From assembly GCA_014268975.2 (NCBI GenBank), contig CP077096.1:2827501-2891500 (forward strand): a stretch of DNA of 64,000 nucleotides. Reading direction: 5' to 3'. The number at the start of each line of letters is the position of its first letter. The first letter of the stretch is position 1. Positions 38,536-46,868 of this stretch are shown here, in pieces. Below the pieces are notes generated by a model. The model was not told the origin of the DNA. It worked only from the letters and a program-made list of their open reading frames with translations, and ran no database searches. The position numbers and the translations under genes are program-made. This DNA is from Pseudomonas wayambapalatensis. GTDB taxonomy: Bacteria; Pseudomonadota; Gammaproteobacteria; Pseudomonadales; Pseudomonadaceae.

Positions 38536-39373
38536 TAGCGAACGCCTGCTGCACAGCCGCAGTTTCGTCGAACTGGGCGCCCGGCAGCGTGCCCGGGCCC
38601 TGCTCGACACGGGCAGTTTCCGCGAGCTGCTCGGCCCCTTCGATCGCCTGATGTCGCCCTGGCTGCCACGCCAGGGCATCGTGCCGCAGGCCGATGACGG
38701 CGTGGTCATCGCCAAGGGCAAGCTCGCCGGGCGTCCCGCCGTGGTCGCGGCCATCGAAGGCGGGTTCCAGGGCGGCAGCATGGGCGAGGTGGGAGGCGCC
38801 AAGATCGCCGGCGCCTTGGAGCTGGCCGTCGAAGACAACCGTAACGGCATCCCCACCTGCGCCGTGCTGCTGCTGGAGACCGGTGGCGTGCGTCTGCAGG
38901 AGGCCAACCTGGGCCTGGCAGCGATTGCCGAGATCCAGGCCGCGATCATCGAACTGCGCGCCCACCAACCGGTCGTTGGCGTGATCGCGGGTTCAGTCGG
39001 CTGCTTCGGCGGCATGTCCATTGCTGCCGGGCTGTGCAGTCACCTGCTGGTGACCCGCGAAGCACGCCTGGGCCTCAATGGCCCACAGGTGATCGAGCAG
39101 GAAGCGGGGATTGGTGAATACGATTCGCGTGACCGGCCTTTCATCTGGAGCCTCACCGGTGGCGAGCAGCGTCACGCCAGCGGCTTGGTGGACGCCTACG
39201 TCGCCGATGACGTCGAGGCGATCCGCAGCCAGTTGCTGGCGTTGCTGGCCGCACCCTCTGCGCAGCGTGCCAGCCGCCATCAATGGTTTCTCGAGCGCCT
39301 GGCGCAACTGGGCGACGACTGCCCGCAACTCGATGCCGCCGCCGTGCGTGCCCTGTATCAAGGAGATGCCTGA
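38528..39373 (+). CDS. mdcD: Malonate decarboxylase beta subunit
   Basis: 281-residue carboxyltransferase-fold subunit, which with MdcE decarboxylates malonyl-S-ACP in the biotin-independent enzyme. The crotonase-like oxyanion region GGFQGGSMGEVGGAKI and AGSVGCFGGMSIAAGL are intact. The stop overlaps the mdcE start (TGATG). Confidence 0.95.
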   Translation: MTDSERLLHSRSFVELGARQRARALLDTGSFRELLGPFDRLMSPWLPRQGIVPQADDGVVIAKGKLAGRPAVVAAIEGGFQGGSMGEVGGAKIAGALELAVEDNRNGIPTCAVLLLETGGVRLQEANLGLAAIAEIQAAIIELRAHQPVVGVIAGSVGCFGGMSIAAGLCSHLLVTREARLGLNGPQVIEQEAGIGEYDSRDRPFIWSLTGGEQRHASGLVDAYVADDVEAIRSQLLALLAAPSAQRASRHQWFLERLAQLGDDCPQLDAAAVRALYQGDA

Positions 39374-40164
39374 TGAACCGTGCCCAGAACTGGTTGCAGG
39401 GCCTTGCCAGCGGCGAGCCGCTGCCAGGTTTTCCCGCCTCGGTGCAGGTGGTCGATGGCGAACTGGACAATCGCCTGGCGCGCTTTATCGCCGTGGTGCC
39501 CGATGTGCACAATCCCTTTGCCCGGGCCCGTACCGGCGAAGTCGGCCTGCTGGAAGGCTGGGGCCTTGCCAAGGCGGTCGCCGAGGCGGTGGACGCCGAC
39601 CGCGACGGTGAGAAACGCGTGGTGGTTGCGCTGATCGATGTGCCCAGCCAGGCCTACGGGCGGCGTGAGGAAGCGCTGGGCATTCACCAGGCCCTGGCCG
39701 GTGCGGTGGAGGCCTACGCCCAGGCGCGTCTGGCCGGGCATCCGGTGATCGGGCTGCTGGTGGGCAAGGCGATGTCCGGGGCGTTTCTTGCCCACGGCTA
39801 CCAGGCGCAACGCCTGATCGCGCTGGATGACAGTGGCGTCATGGTGCATGCCATGGGCAAGGCGGCGGCGGCGCGCATCACCCTGCGCAGCGTCGAGGAC
39901 CTGGAAGCCTTGGCCGCCGAAGTGCCGCCGATGGCCTACGACCTGGGTAGCTACGCCTCATTGGGGTTGCTGCACACGCGTCTTGCCGTGGATAACGCGC
40001 AGGCGCCGACCGCCCAGGACCTGGCACAGGTGCGCGCCAGCCTGATCGATGCCGTGCGCGACATTGGCGACACCACTGACCTGCGTAGCCGCCTGGACGG
40101 CGAGCATCGCAGCGCCTCGCGCGAGGTGCGTCAGCGCCTGCGCAGCCAATGGCAGGAGGCCTGA
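39373..40164 (+). CDS. mdcE: Malonate decarboxylase gamma subunit
   Basis: 263-residue partner of MdcD. Recognised by FPASVQVVDGELD, ALIDVPSQAYGRREEALGIHQ, GLLVGKAMSGAFLAHGYQAQRLIAL and the conserved VMVHAMGK. Together the two subunits form the malonyl-ACP decarboxylase module. Next gene starts two bases after the stop. Confidence 0.95.
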   Translation: MNRAQNWLQGLASGEPLPGFPASVQVVDGELDNRLARFIAVVPDVHNPFARARTGEVGLLEGWGLAKAVAEAVDADRDGEKRVVVALIDVPSQAYGRREEALGIHQALAGAVEAYAQARLAGHPVIGLLVGKAMSGAFLAHGYQAQRLIALDDSGVMVHAMGKAAAARITLRSVEDLEALAAEVPPMAYDLGSYASLGLLHTRLAVDNAQAPTAQDLAQVRASLIDAVRDIGDTTDLRSRLDGEHRSASREVRQRLRSQWQEA

Positions 40165-40165
40165 G

Positions 40166-40780
40166 ATGTACGCCCCGCGCCCACACGACCTGCTCTGGGG
40201 CATGACCCCGGCCATGCTTCCTGCCGATGCGCCTGCCTGGGCGCGTTCGGTATTGGCGGCCGGCGAGCCGGTGGTTGTGCGCCGGGCCCTCTTGGCGCCG
40301 GGCGGGGTGGCGGTCGGGCTGCGCGGGCGAGGGCGCGAGCAGCGTTTTGCCTGGCAGATGCGCGTGGCGGACATCGAGCACCGGGTCAGCCCCGAAGCAC
40401 TGCGCGGGGAGGGCGAGTTGTCGTCGCCAGCCTTGCGTGCGCTATCGCAGGTCAGCGCTTGGTTGAACGATCGCGAGTGGCTGTGGGGACCTACCGGCAG
40501 CACGGGTTTCCAGCTCGCGACGGGGATCGAGGTGCTGCACGCTGGCAGCGATCTTGATCTGCTGCTGCGTGCCCCTGTGTCGATACCTCGTGAGCAGGCC
40601 GCTCGACTGCTGAAACAGTTGGAAGGCGCGGCCTGTCGCGTCGATGCGCAACTGGAAACGCCCCAGGGCGCGGTTGCCTTGCGTGAATGGGCCAGCGGGG
40701 CGCGTCGGGTGCTGCTCAAGTCGGCGGCTGGCGTGCGTCTGGTGAGTGATCCGTGGCAACTGCAGGAGGATGCGGCATGA
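40166..40780 (+). CDS. mdcG: Phosphoribosyl-dephospho-CoA transferase (holo-ACP synthase)
   Basis: 204-residue nucleotidyltransferase that attaches the prosthetic group made by MdcB to MdcC. The catalytic metal-binding motif GSDLDLLL is present near residue 127. Overlaps mdcH by 4 bases (ATGA). Confidence 0.93.
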   Translation: MYAPRPHDLLWGMTPAMLPADAPAWARSVLAAGEPVVVRRALLAPGGVAVGLRGRGREQRFAWQMRVADIEHRVSPEALRGEGELSSPALRALSQVSAWLNDREWLWGPTGSTGFQLATGIEVLHAGSDLDLLLRAPVSIPREQAARLLKQLEGAACRVDAQLETPQGAVALREWASGARRVLLKSAAGVRLVSDPWQLQEDAA

Positions 40781-41697
40781 GCAGCCTGTTCGCGTTCCCG
40801 GGGCAGGGCGCCCAGCAGGTGGGGATGCTTCATCGCCTGCCAGAGGGTAGTTCGGGCCTGCTCGAAGCGGCCAGCGAGGCACTGGGCGAGCAGGTGCTGA
40901 TGCTCGACAGCGCCGAGGCCTTGCGCCATACCCGTGCCGTGCAGTTGTGCCTGCTGTTGACCGGCGTGGCCTGGGCGCGCTGGCTGATGCAACGCAGCCC
41001 GGCGCCGGGGTATGTGGCCGGGCTGTCGATCGGTGCCTACGCCGCGGCAGTCAGCGCCGAGGCGTTGGCGTTGGAGGACGCCGTGCGCCTGGTATCGCTG
41101 CGTGGCGAGCTGATGCAGGAGGCCTATCCGACAGGCTATGGCATGACCGCCTTGAGCGGCCTCGACCTGCCCAGTGTCGAGGGTTTGCTGGATGCGGTTG
41201 GAGGTGAGGCCTACCTCGCCAACCTCAACAGCGACAACCAGATCGTCATCGCCGGCAGCGACGCCGCGATGGCGGCAGTCGCCACGCGTGCGCGCAGCCT
41301 GGGGCAGGGCGTGGCTCGGCGCCTGGCGGTCAGCGTGCCGTCCCATTGCCTTTTGCTGGCGGCCCCGGCGGCCACCCTGGCCGCAGCGTTCGCCGAGGTC
41401 GAGTTGCGCCACCCACGCATCGCCTACCTCAGCGCCAGCACGGCACGACCGATTTTCGATCCGGCACGCCTGCGCGACGACCTTGCCGGCAACATGGCCC
41501 GGATCGTCGACTGGCGCGCGACCCTGCGCAGCGCCTGGGAGCGCGGTGTGCGCCTGCACCTTGAGCTGCCGCCGGGCAGTGTACTCACTGGCCTGGCGAG
41601 GCGAGTCTTTGAACCTGGAAAAGTGCTGAGCGTGGAATCCACGCGTGCGGACAGCATCGATGCACTGTTGCGTCAGGAGGTGGCCGACAACCGATGA
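40777..41697 (+). CDS. mdcH: Malonyl-CoA:ACP transacylase of malonate decarboxylase
   Basis: 306-residue FabD-like acyltransferase that loads malonyl from malonyl-CoA to start the cycle. The N-terminal FPGQGAQ, the nucleophile elbow GLSIGAYAAA and the late VPSHC histidine are conserved. Last of the enzyme genes; 60 bases separate it from mdcL. Confidence 0.94.
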   Translation: MSSLFAFPGQGAQQVGMLHRLPEGSSGLLEAASEALGEQVLMLDSAEALRHTRAVQLCLLLTGVAWARWLMQRSPAPGYVAGLSIGAYAAAVSAEALALEDAVRLVSLRGELMQEAYPTGYGMTALSGLDLPSVEGLLDAVGGEAYLANLNSDNQIVIAGSDAAMAAVATRARSLGQGVARRLAVSVPSHCLLLAAPAATLAAAFAEVELRHPRIAYLSASTARPIFDPARLRDDLAGNMARIVDWRATLRSAWERGVRLHLELPPGSVLTGLARRVFEPGKVLSVESTRADSIDALLRQEVADNR

Positions 41698-41757
41698 CCG
41701 CGCTGTAGCTCGAAGGACAACAACAAACAACTTCGATACAACCTGAGGAAAACAACA

Positions 41758-42180
41758 ATGATCATCTATGGTGTGGCTCTGCTGGCGGTGTGCACGCTGG
41801 CCGGCGTCATCGTCGGCGACTTCCTGGGCGTGCTGTTGGGCGTCAAATCCAATGTGGGCGGGGTCGGCATCGCCATGATCCTGCTGATCTGTGCGCGGCT
41901 GTACATGCACCGCAAGGGTGGCATGAGCAAGGAATGCGAATTCGGGGTCGGTTTCTGGGGCGCGATGTACATCCCGGTGGTGGTGGCCATGGCGGCCCAG
42001 CAGAATGTGGTCACTGCCCTGCATGGCGGGCCCGTGGCCGTGGTGGCCGCTGTCGGCGCGGTGCTGGTGTGCGGCGCGACCATTGCCTTGATCAGTCGCA
42101 GCCATCGCGGCGAGCCGTTGCCGGCGCTCGACGCGGCGCCGCCAGCCTCGGTGCAGCCTGCACCTGCGGGAGGTCGCTGA
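41758..42180 (+). CDS. mdcL: Malonate transporter MadL subunit
   Basis: 140-residue inner-membrane protein with four predicted helices, matching the small MadL subunit (GDFLGVLLGVKSNVGGVGIAMILLI, MSKECEFGVGFWGAMYIPVVVAMAAQQNV). With MdcM it imports malonate with a cation. AGGAAA precedes the ATG. The proline- and alanine-rich tail is cytoplasmic or periplasmic and variable. Confidence 0.93.
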   Translation: MIIYGVALLAVCTLAGVIVGDFLGVLLGVKSNVGGVGIAMILLICARLYMHRKGGMSKECEFGVGFWGAMYIPVVVAMAAQQNVVTALHGGPVAVVAAVGAVLVCGATIALISRSHRGEPLPALDAAPPASVQPAPAGGR

Positions 42181-42181
42181 T

Positions 42182-42946
42182 ATGTGGCCGCTCATTGAGA
42201 AAGCCCTGGAACACAACGACCTGATCACCGCGTTCGCCGTCGTCGGCGCGGTGATGTGGGTATCGGTGATGCTCTCCAAATACCTGACCTTCGGCCGCGT
42301 GCACGGCTCTGCCATCGCCATCGTCATCGGCCTGGTGCTGGCCTGGATCGGCGGCAACCTGACCGGCGGCCAGAAAGGCCTGGCGGACGTCACGCTGTTT
42401 TCCGGGATCGGGTTGATGGGCGGGGCGATGCTGCGCGATTTCGCCATTGTCGCCACCGCCTTCGAAGTGCAGGCCACCGAAGCGCGCAAGGCCGGGATGA
42501 TTGGTGCGGTGGCACTGTTGCTGGGCACTGTGCTGCCCTTCATCGTCGGTGCCGCGGTGGCCTGGGCGTTTGGGTATCGCGATGCGGTCAGCATCACCAC
42601 CATTGGCGCGGGCGCGGTGACCTACATCGTCGGGCCGGTGACCGGGGCGGCGCTGGGGGCAAGCTCCGACGTGGTGGCCTTGTCGATTGCGACCGGCCTG
42701 ATCAAGGCGATCCTGGTGATGGTGTTCACGCCGGTGTCGGCACGCCTGCTGGCCTTGGACAACCCGCGCTCGGCGATGGTGTTCGGCGGCCTGGCCGGGA
42801 CCGTTTCCGGGGTGACGGCCGGATTGGCGGCAACGGACCGGCGATTGGTGCCCTACGGTGCGCTGACCGCCACTTTCCATACCGGGCTGGGGTGCCTGAT
42901 GGGGCCGTCGATCCTGTACTTCTGTGTACGCGGCCTGGTGGGATAA
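42182..42946 (+). CDS. mdcM: Malonate transporter MadM subunit
   Basis: 254-residue membrane protein with about nine helices, the large subunit of the MadLM malonate symporter. Typical segments are WVSVMLSKYLTFGRVHGSAIAI, FSGIGLMGGAMLRDFAI and GAGAVTYIVGPVTGAALGA. It starts one base after the mdcL stop and ends 22 bases before the convergent mdcR stop. Confidence 0.94.
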   Translation: MWPLIEKALEHNDLITAFAVVGAVMWVSVMLSKYLTFGRVHGSAIAIVIGLVLAWIGGNLTGGQKGLADVTLFSGIGLMGGAMLRDFAIVATAFEVQATEARKAGMIGAVALLLGTVLPFIVGAAVAWAFGYRDAVSITTIGAGAVTYIVGPVTGAALGASSDVVALSIATGLIKAILVMVFTPVSARLLALDNPRSAMVFGGLAGTVSGVTAGLAATDRRLVPYGALTATFHTGLGCLMGPSILYFCVRGLVG

Positions 42947-42968
42947 GGAGGACAGTCGGCCTGGGCTC

Positions 42969-43880
42969 TCAACCTTCGCGACTGTACATCCGGCACTCGG
43001 CCAATAGCGCCAGCAGGTTCGGCTCGCGCTCGCGCGCCTTGAGAAACACTGCACCGATATGCTGCTGCAACCGGTAGCGCGGTTGCAGCGCGATCAAGCG
43101 CACACGGTTCTCGTACACCGCGGCGATACGGCCCGGTAGCAGGGCATAACCGACCCCCGAGCTGACCATGCTCAGCAGGGTGAATATATCGTTCACTTGC
43201 ATCGCCACCTTCGGTTCGAAGCCGGCCTGCTCGAAGACTCGTGCGCCATCGCGGTGGGTGGCGAAACCCTGTGTAAGGGTGATGAAGGTGGAGTCGGCCA
43301 GGTCCGCCAGGTCGACTTCGGCCTGCACGGCGAACGGCGAGTCGGTCGGCACGGCCAGGAAGATATCGTCGGAAAACAGCGCCAGGTGTTCACAGGCCGG
43401 ATCGTTGATGCTGTCGTCGAGCGAGACCAGGATGGCGTCCAGTTCATGGTTCTTGAGACGGTGCAGCAAGTCGACGTTCGAGCCAAGGGTGAGGTCGATG
43501 TTCAGCTCGCTGCGGCGCAGCTTCAGGCCCATGACCAGCTTGGGCACGGTCTTGACCGTGAGCGAGTACAGCGCCCCCAGGCGAAAGCGTTCGGCATAGA
43601 AACCTGCGGCCTCGCGGGTCTGGCGCACCATCTGCTCGGCGTCCTGCAGCAGTTGCCGGGCCTTTTTCTCCAGCACATAGGCGCTTTCCAGCGGGATCAG
43701 CTGGCGGCCTTCGTGCTTGAACAGCGGGCAGCGCAGGGCGTTTTCCAGCGAGTGGATCGCCCGGTGCACGCTGACCGCGCTGGTCGACAGCTCGCTGGCG
43801 GCGCGGCCCAGGTTGCCACTGCGCATGAAGGCGAGAAAGGTCTCGAGCTTCTTCAAGGTCAGTTCTTCGTCGATCAGCAT
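42969..43880 (-). CDS. mdcR: LysR-family regulator of malonate decarboxylase genes
   Basis: 303-residue LysR activator. Helix-turn-helix is KLETFLAFMRSGNLGRAASELSTSAVSVHRAIHSLE; the effector domain follows. The family start MLIDEELTLKKLETF fixes the ATG at 43880, although the open frame runs 77 codons further. Its place at the 3' end of the mdc cluster, convergent with it, is the standard Pseudomonas arrangement. It should activate mdcA in response to malonate. Confidence 0.93.
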   Translation of the reverse strand: MLIDEELTLKKLETFLAFMRSGNLGRAASELSTSAVSVHRAIHSLENALRCPLFKHEGRQLIPLESAYVLEKKARQLLQDAEQMVRQTREAAGFYAERFRLGALYSLTVKTVPKLVMGLKLRRSELNIDLTLGSNVDLLHRLKNHELDAILVSLDDSINDPACEHLALFSDDIFLAVPTDSPFAVQAEVDLADLADSTFITLTQGFATHRDGARVFEQAGFEPKVAMQVNDIFTLLSMVSSGVGYALLPGRIAAVYENRVRLIALQPRYRLQQHIGAVFLKAREREPNLLALLAECRMYSREG

Positions 43881-44094
43881 GCACAGGCGCTCGCGGGCGG
43901 TCGGAGTGTCGATAATGCCACAGCACGGCGCGACCCCGTCAGCCCTGCGCAGGGGCGCAACGCTGACGGTTTCTGCCGGCCGGGGTGTTTCAGGGGAACT
44001 TTGCCTGGCCGGACGATTCCACCGAATGCCGGGCCCAATGCAGCGGCCGCCCGACTGAACCATCGTCCTGGATGGACGACCCCTGGAGGTACGC

Positions 44095-44646
44095 ATGGCC
44101 CGACACATCATTCATTTCACTGGCCCGATCAATTCCTCGACCTGTGGCAACCTGATCAACACCTGCTCACGTGCCGTGCAGCAGGGCGCCGAGGTGTTGC
44201 AGATCAACATCGCCACCATGGGCGGCGAATGCAGCTATGGCTTCACGCTGTACAACTTCCTGCTTGGCCAGCCGGTGCCCGTGCATACCCATAACCTCGG
44301 CACGGTCGAGTCGATGGGCAATATCCTGTTTCTTGCAGGCAGCCATCGTACGGCCTGCCAGTACAGCAAGTTCCTCTTCCACCCGTTCCATTGGACCTTG
44401 CACGGCTCGGTGGACCACGCACGCATGGCCGAGTACGCCATGAGCCTGGACTACGACTTGCGCCTGTATGCCGAGATCGTCGCCGAACGTACGCAAGGCT
44501 CGGCCGAGGACCTGGATGTGATGCGTTACCTGATGGCTTATCCACGCATCCTAGGGCCACGGGAGGCCCTGGCCAGCGGAATGATCCATGCCATCGATGA
44601 CCTGCCGCTCGCTGCGGATATGGTGCAGTGGAGTGTGCACGCCTGA
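44095..44646 (+). CDS. ClpP-like serine peptidase (orphan)
   Basis: 183-residue ClpP/crotonase-fold protein. The catalytic serine is placed at S73 in VESMGNILFLAG and the histidine at H96 in FLFHPFHW; TMGGE (41-45) replaces the usual NSPGG strand. The rest is diverged from housekeeping ClpP (housekeeping clpP stands next to clpX, absent here). ATG 44095 follows GGAGG. It is divergent from mdcR with 214 bases between. It may process a specific substrate or form mixed rings; no ATPase partner is nearby. Confidence 0.82.
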   Translation: MARHIIHFTGPINSSTCGNLINTCSRAVQQGAEVLQINIATMGGECSYGFTLYNFLLGQPVPVHTHNLGTVESMGNILFLAGSHRTACQYSKFLFHPFHWTLHGSVDHARMAEYAMSLDYDLRLYAEIVAERTQGSAEDLDVMRYLMAYPRILGPREALASGMIHAIDDLPLAADMVQWSVHA

Positions 44647-44775
44647 AGCCCCGTGTTGTACAGCGACCAACAGGTTCGCGCACAAGCGTTCGATGGCCCT
44701 GCCTTTTAGCGCCGCCGGTCAGTTCCCCTGCAACGCGATGGAGCATATCGTCACACGCCCGTTCGGAACTCTTGT

Positions 44776-44794
44776 AAGGCGCGCTTCGCGCCTT
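44776..44794. other. Hairpin upstream of the KGG stress protein gene
   Basis: Perfect 8-base stem AAGGCGCG / CGCGCCTT with a CTT loop, 30 bases before the ATG at 44824. It may lie in the leader of that gene or end the ClpP-like transcript; there is no T-run. Confidence 0.5.
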
Positions 44795-44823
44795 GCGCCA
44801 CAGATCGCCAAAGGAGAAACGAC

Positions 44824-45033
44824 ATGGCACACGATCAGGACCGCCCAAGCCAGCGCGGTGGCACCAAGGAAACCAATCCTGGCAATTTCGCCAACGACCG
44901 CGAGCGGGCCTCCCGCGCTGGCCAGAAGGGTGGCCAGAATTCCGGGGGCAACTTCGCCAATGATCGAGCACGGGCTTCCGAAGCCGGGCGCCGGGGTGGC
45001 CAGAACAGCCACGGCAGTGGCCGCAACCCATGA
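44824..45033 (+). CDS. KGG-motif stress protein (YciG/GsiB-like)
   Basis: 69-residue, glycine-rich, hydrophilic protein with two tandem repeats of the form GNFANDRxRASxAGxxGGQNS (residues 20-39 and 42-61), the KGG motif of general stress-induced proteins such as E. coli YciG. Such proteins are intrinsically disordered and induced by starvation or osmotic stress. AAAGGAG precedes the ATG at good spacing. Confidence 0.9.
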   Translation: MAHDQDRPSQRGGTKETNPGNFANDRERASRAGQKGGQNSGGNFANDRARASEAGRRGGQNSHGSGRNP

Positions 45034-45161
45034 TTGCGCTGCTACTCAGCCGCTGACGAAGCAGCCTTGGCGCTGTTTTCGAGTGAGCTCGACAATCTTT
45101 TGAATCTTCACGGAAAACTCTGATCAATCAAAAGTCATCCATGGAGAAGAGGAGGCCCGTG

Positions 45162-45437
45162 ATGCCAGCTCCACAGTTGTACATCATCGAATACACGCTG
45201 CACGCCGAGGCGCGCAGTTTCATCATTCGATCGGAGCGAATGGACAATGCCGAGGCATGGCATTGGGCCAGTTGTGATGCAGGGGTCGGGATCATTCCGA
45301 AGTTCGGACGGGAGAAGATCAGAAAGGTAAGCCGCCCGATGGCCGAGCGTTATGGCGTTACCGGGGTGAGTTGGCGCTTGTCCGGTGGCAAGGCTCCACT
45401 TCCTCAAGGCGCGCCAGGCACCGTGGTGACTGGTTGA
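45162..45437 (+). CDS. DUF6555-type small hypothetical protein
   Basis: 91-residue cytoplasmic protein with the Pseudomonas-specific pattern LYIIEYTLHAEARSFIIRSERMDNAEAWHWASCDAGVG and KVSRPMAERYGVTGVSWR, which I associate with DUF6555. Function unknown. ATG 45162 is preferred because AGGAGG precedes it by six bases; an ATG at 45141 in the same frame is weaker. Convergent with the old yellow enzyme gene. Confidence 0.8.
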   Translation: MPAPQLYIIEYTLHAEARSFIIRSERMDNAEAWHWASCDAGVGIIPKFGREKIRKVSRPMAERYGVTGVSWRLSGGKAPLPQGAPGTVVTG

Positions 45438-45460
45438 ACCCGCTGCGAAAAAGCCCTCAC

Positions 45461-45490
45461 CTGCAGACGCGGGCATGCCCGCGCCTGCAG
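45461..45490. terminator. REP-like bidirectional terminator
   Basis: A perfect 16-base palindrome (CGCGGGCATGCCCGCG, 45468-45483) is nested between CTGCAG at 45461 and 45485. It lies between the convergent stop codons of the DUF6555 gene (45437) and the flavin oxidoreductase gene (45502). Confidence 0.65.
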
Positions 45491-45501
45491 AGGCTCTGAT
45501 G

Positions 45502-46608
45502 TTACGCCCGGCGTAGCGCAGGGTAGTCCGTATAACCTTCGGCACCGTTGGCGTAATCGAACTGCGCGCGGTGCTCGTTCAAAGGCGCTTGTTGCTGAAG
45601 GCGCTCCACAAGGTCCGGGTTGGCGATATAGCTACGCCCGAACGCGACGGCATCGATCAGCCCCCGTGCAATCAGCGCCTCGGCTTTTTCCGGGGTGTAG
45701 CCGCCAGCCGCGACGATCACCCCTGGATACACCGCACGGATGGCTTCGCGGAATTCGTCACGCAGCGGTTTGCCGCCTGCCCAATCCGGCTCTGACAGGT
45801 GCAGATAAGCCAGGTTGCGCTTGGCCAGTTCGCCGATCAGGTACAACGCCGCGGCTTCCTGGTCTTCACCGTTGTCGACCCCATTGAACGGCCCCAGCGG
45901 GAAGATGCGGATCGCCACGCGATCGGCGCTCCAGGCGGCGATGGCGGCGTCTACCGCTTCCAGCACGATCCGCGCGCGATTCTCGACGCTGCCGCCATAG
46001 CGGTCCTCACGTACGTTAGCGCTGGGCGAGAGGAACTGGTGCAGCAGGTAACCGTGGGCGGCGTGCAGTTCGATCAGGTCGAAGCCTGCGTGCTGCGCAT
46101 TGCGCGCGGCCTGGCCGAAGTCAGCGACGATGTCGGCGATTTCGGCTTCGCTCAAGGCCCGTGGTGCAGAGGTCTCGACGCGAATCACATTGCCCTGTGC
46201 GTCGCGCAGCGAGGTGCGAGCATCGGCAGGCAATGCCGAGGGCGCGACTGGCGCGGCCTGGCCGGGCTGTAGCGAGGTGTGGGAAATGCGTCCGGTGTGC
46301 CAGACCTGCACCGCGCTGTGGCCACCTGCTGCGTGGATGCCTTCGTTGACCAGGCGCCATCCGGCGATCTGCGCGTCGGTGTGGATACCTGGCGATCCCG
46401 AATAGCCTTTGGCCTGGAAGGAAATCTGCGTCGCTTCGCTGATGATCAGCCCGGCACTGGCACGCTGGCTGTAATACTCGGCCATCAGCGGCGTGGGCAC
46501 ATCGCCCGGCTCCAGGCTGCGCAGGCGTGTCAGGGGCGCCATGAAGACGCGGTTTGGCAGGGTAAGGGCGCCGACATGAACGGGGCGGAACAGGTGCTCG
46601 AGTCTCAT
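45502..46608 (-). CDS. nemA: Old yellow enzyme family alkene reductase (NemA/XenB-like)
   Basis: 368-residue FMN-dependent NAD(P)H oxidoreductase. Segments typical of NemA/XenB are [73 protein letters not shown] and [13 protein letters not shown], covering FMN contacts, the substrate-binding histidine pair (here [10 protein letters not shown]) and the barrel fold. It reduces electrophilic alkenes, nitrate esters or N-ethylmaleimide. A NemR-type regulator gene is not adjacent. Start fixed by the conserved [10 protein letters not shown]. Confidence 0.9.
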   Translation of the reverse strand: MRLEHLFRPVHVGALTLPNRVFMAPLTRLRSLEPGDVPTPLMAEYYSQRASAGLIISEATQISFQAKGYSGSPGIHTDAQIAGWRLVNEGIHAAGGHSAVQVWHTGRISHTSLQPGQAAPVAPSALPADARTSLRDAQGNVIRVETSAPRALSEAEIADIVADFGQAARNAQHAGFDLIELHAAHGYLLHQFLSPSANVREDRYGGSVENRARIVLEAVDAAIAAWSADRVAIRIFPLGPFNGVDNGEDQEAAALYLIGELAKRNLAYLHLSEPDWAGGKPLRDEFREAIRAVYPGVIVAAGGYTPEKAEALIARGLIDAVAFGRSYIANPDLVERLQQQAPLNEHRAQFDYANGAEGYTDYPALRRA

Positions 46609-46656
46609 TGAAGCCTCTGGGTGCGGTAAAGACGATGAGCAGCACCATACCGATCC

Positions 46657-46703
46657 CATTGGGGAAAGGGGGGACCGGTATCCCCGCTTGTCGCTCCCCA
46701 ATG
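46657..46703. promoter_or_regulatory. Widely spaced inverted repeat upstream of the alkene reductase gene
   Basis: CATTGGGG at 46657 and CCCCAATG ending at 46703 are exact complements separated by 31 bases, 49 bases upstream of the reductase start. Possible operator; no known consensus recognised. Confidence 0.35.
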
Positions 46704-46868
46704 TCGCGTGGCAGAGCGTAAACATTGGCGCCCACCAGAGCGGCTCTCTGCCCCTTCTCGATGCCTTTGAGCTAGCAGAATTGCCAGTTTCGCACCCGTT
46801 GTGAGGTCCCTAGGATGTTCTCCAGTCAGCGAAATGACACCCAGTAGGAAACTCAGAGGCTCACCAAG

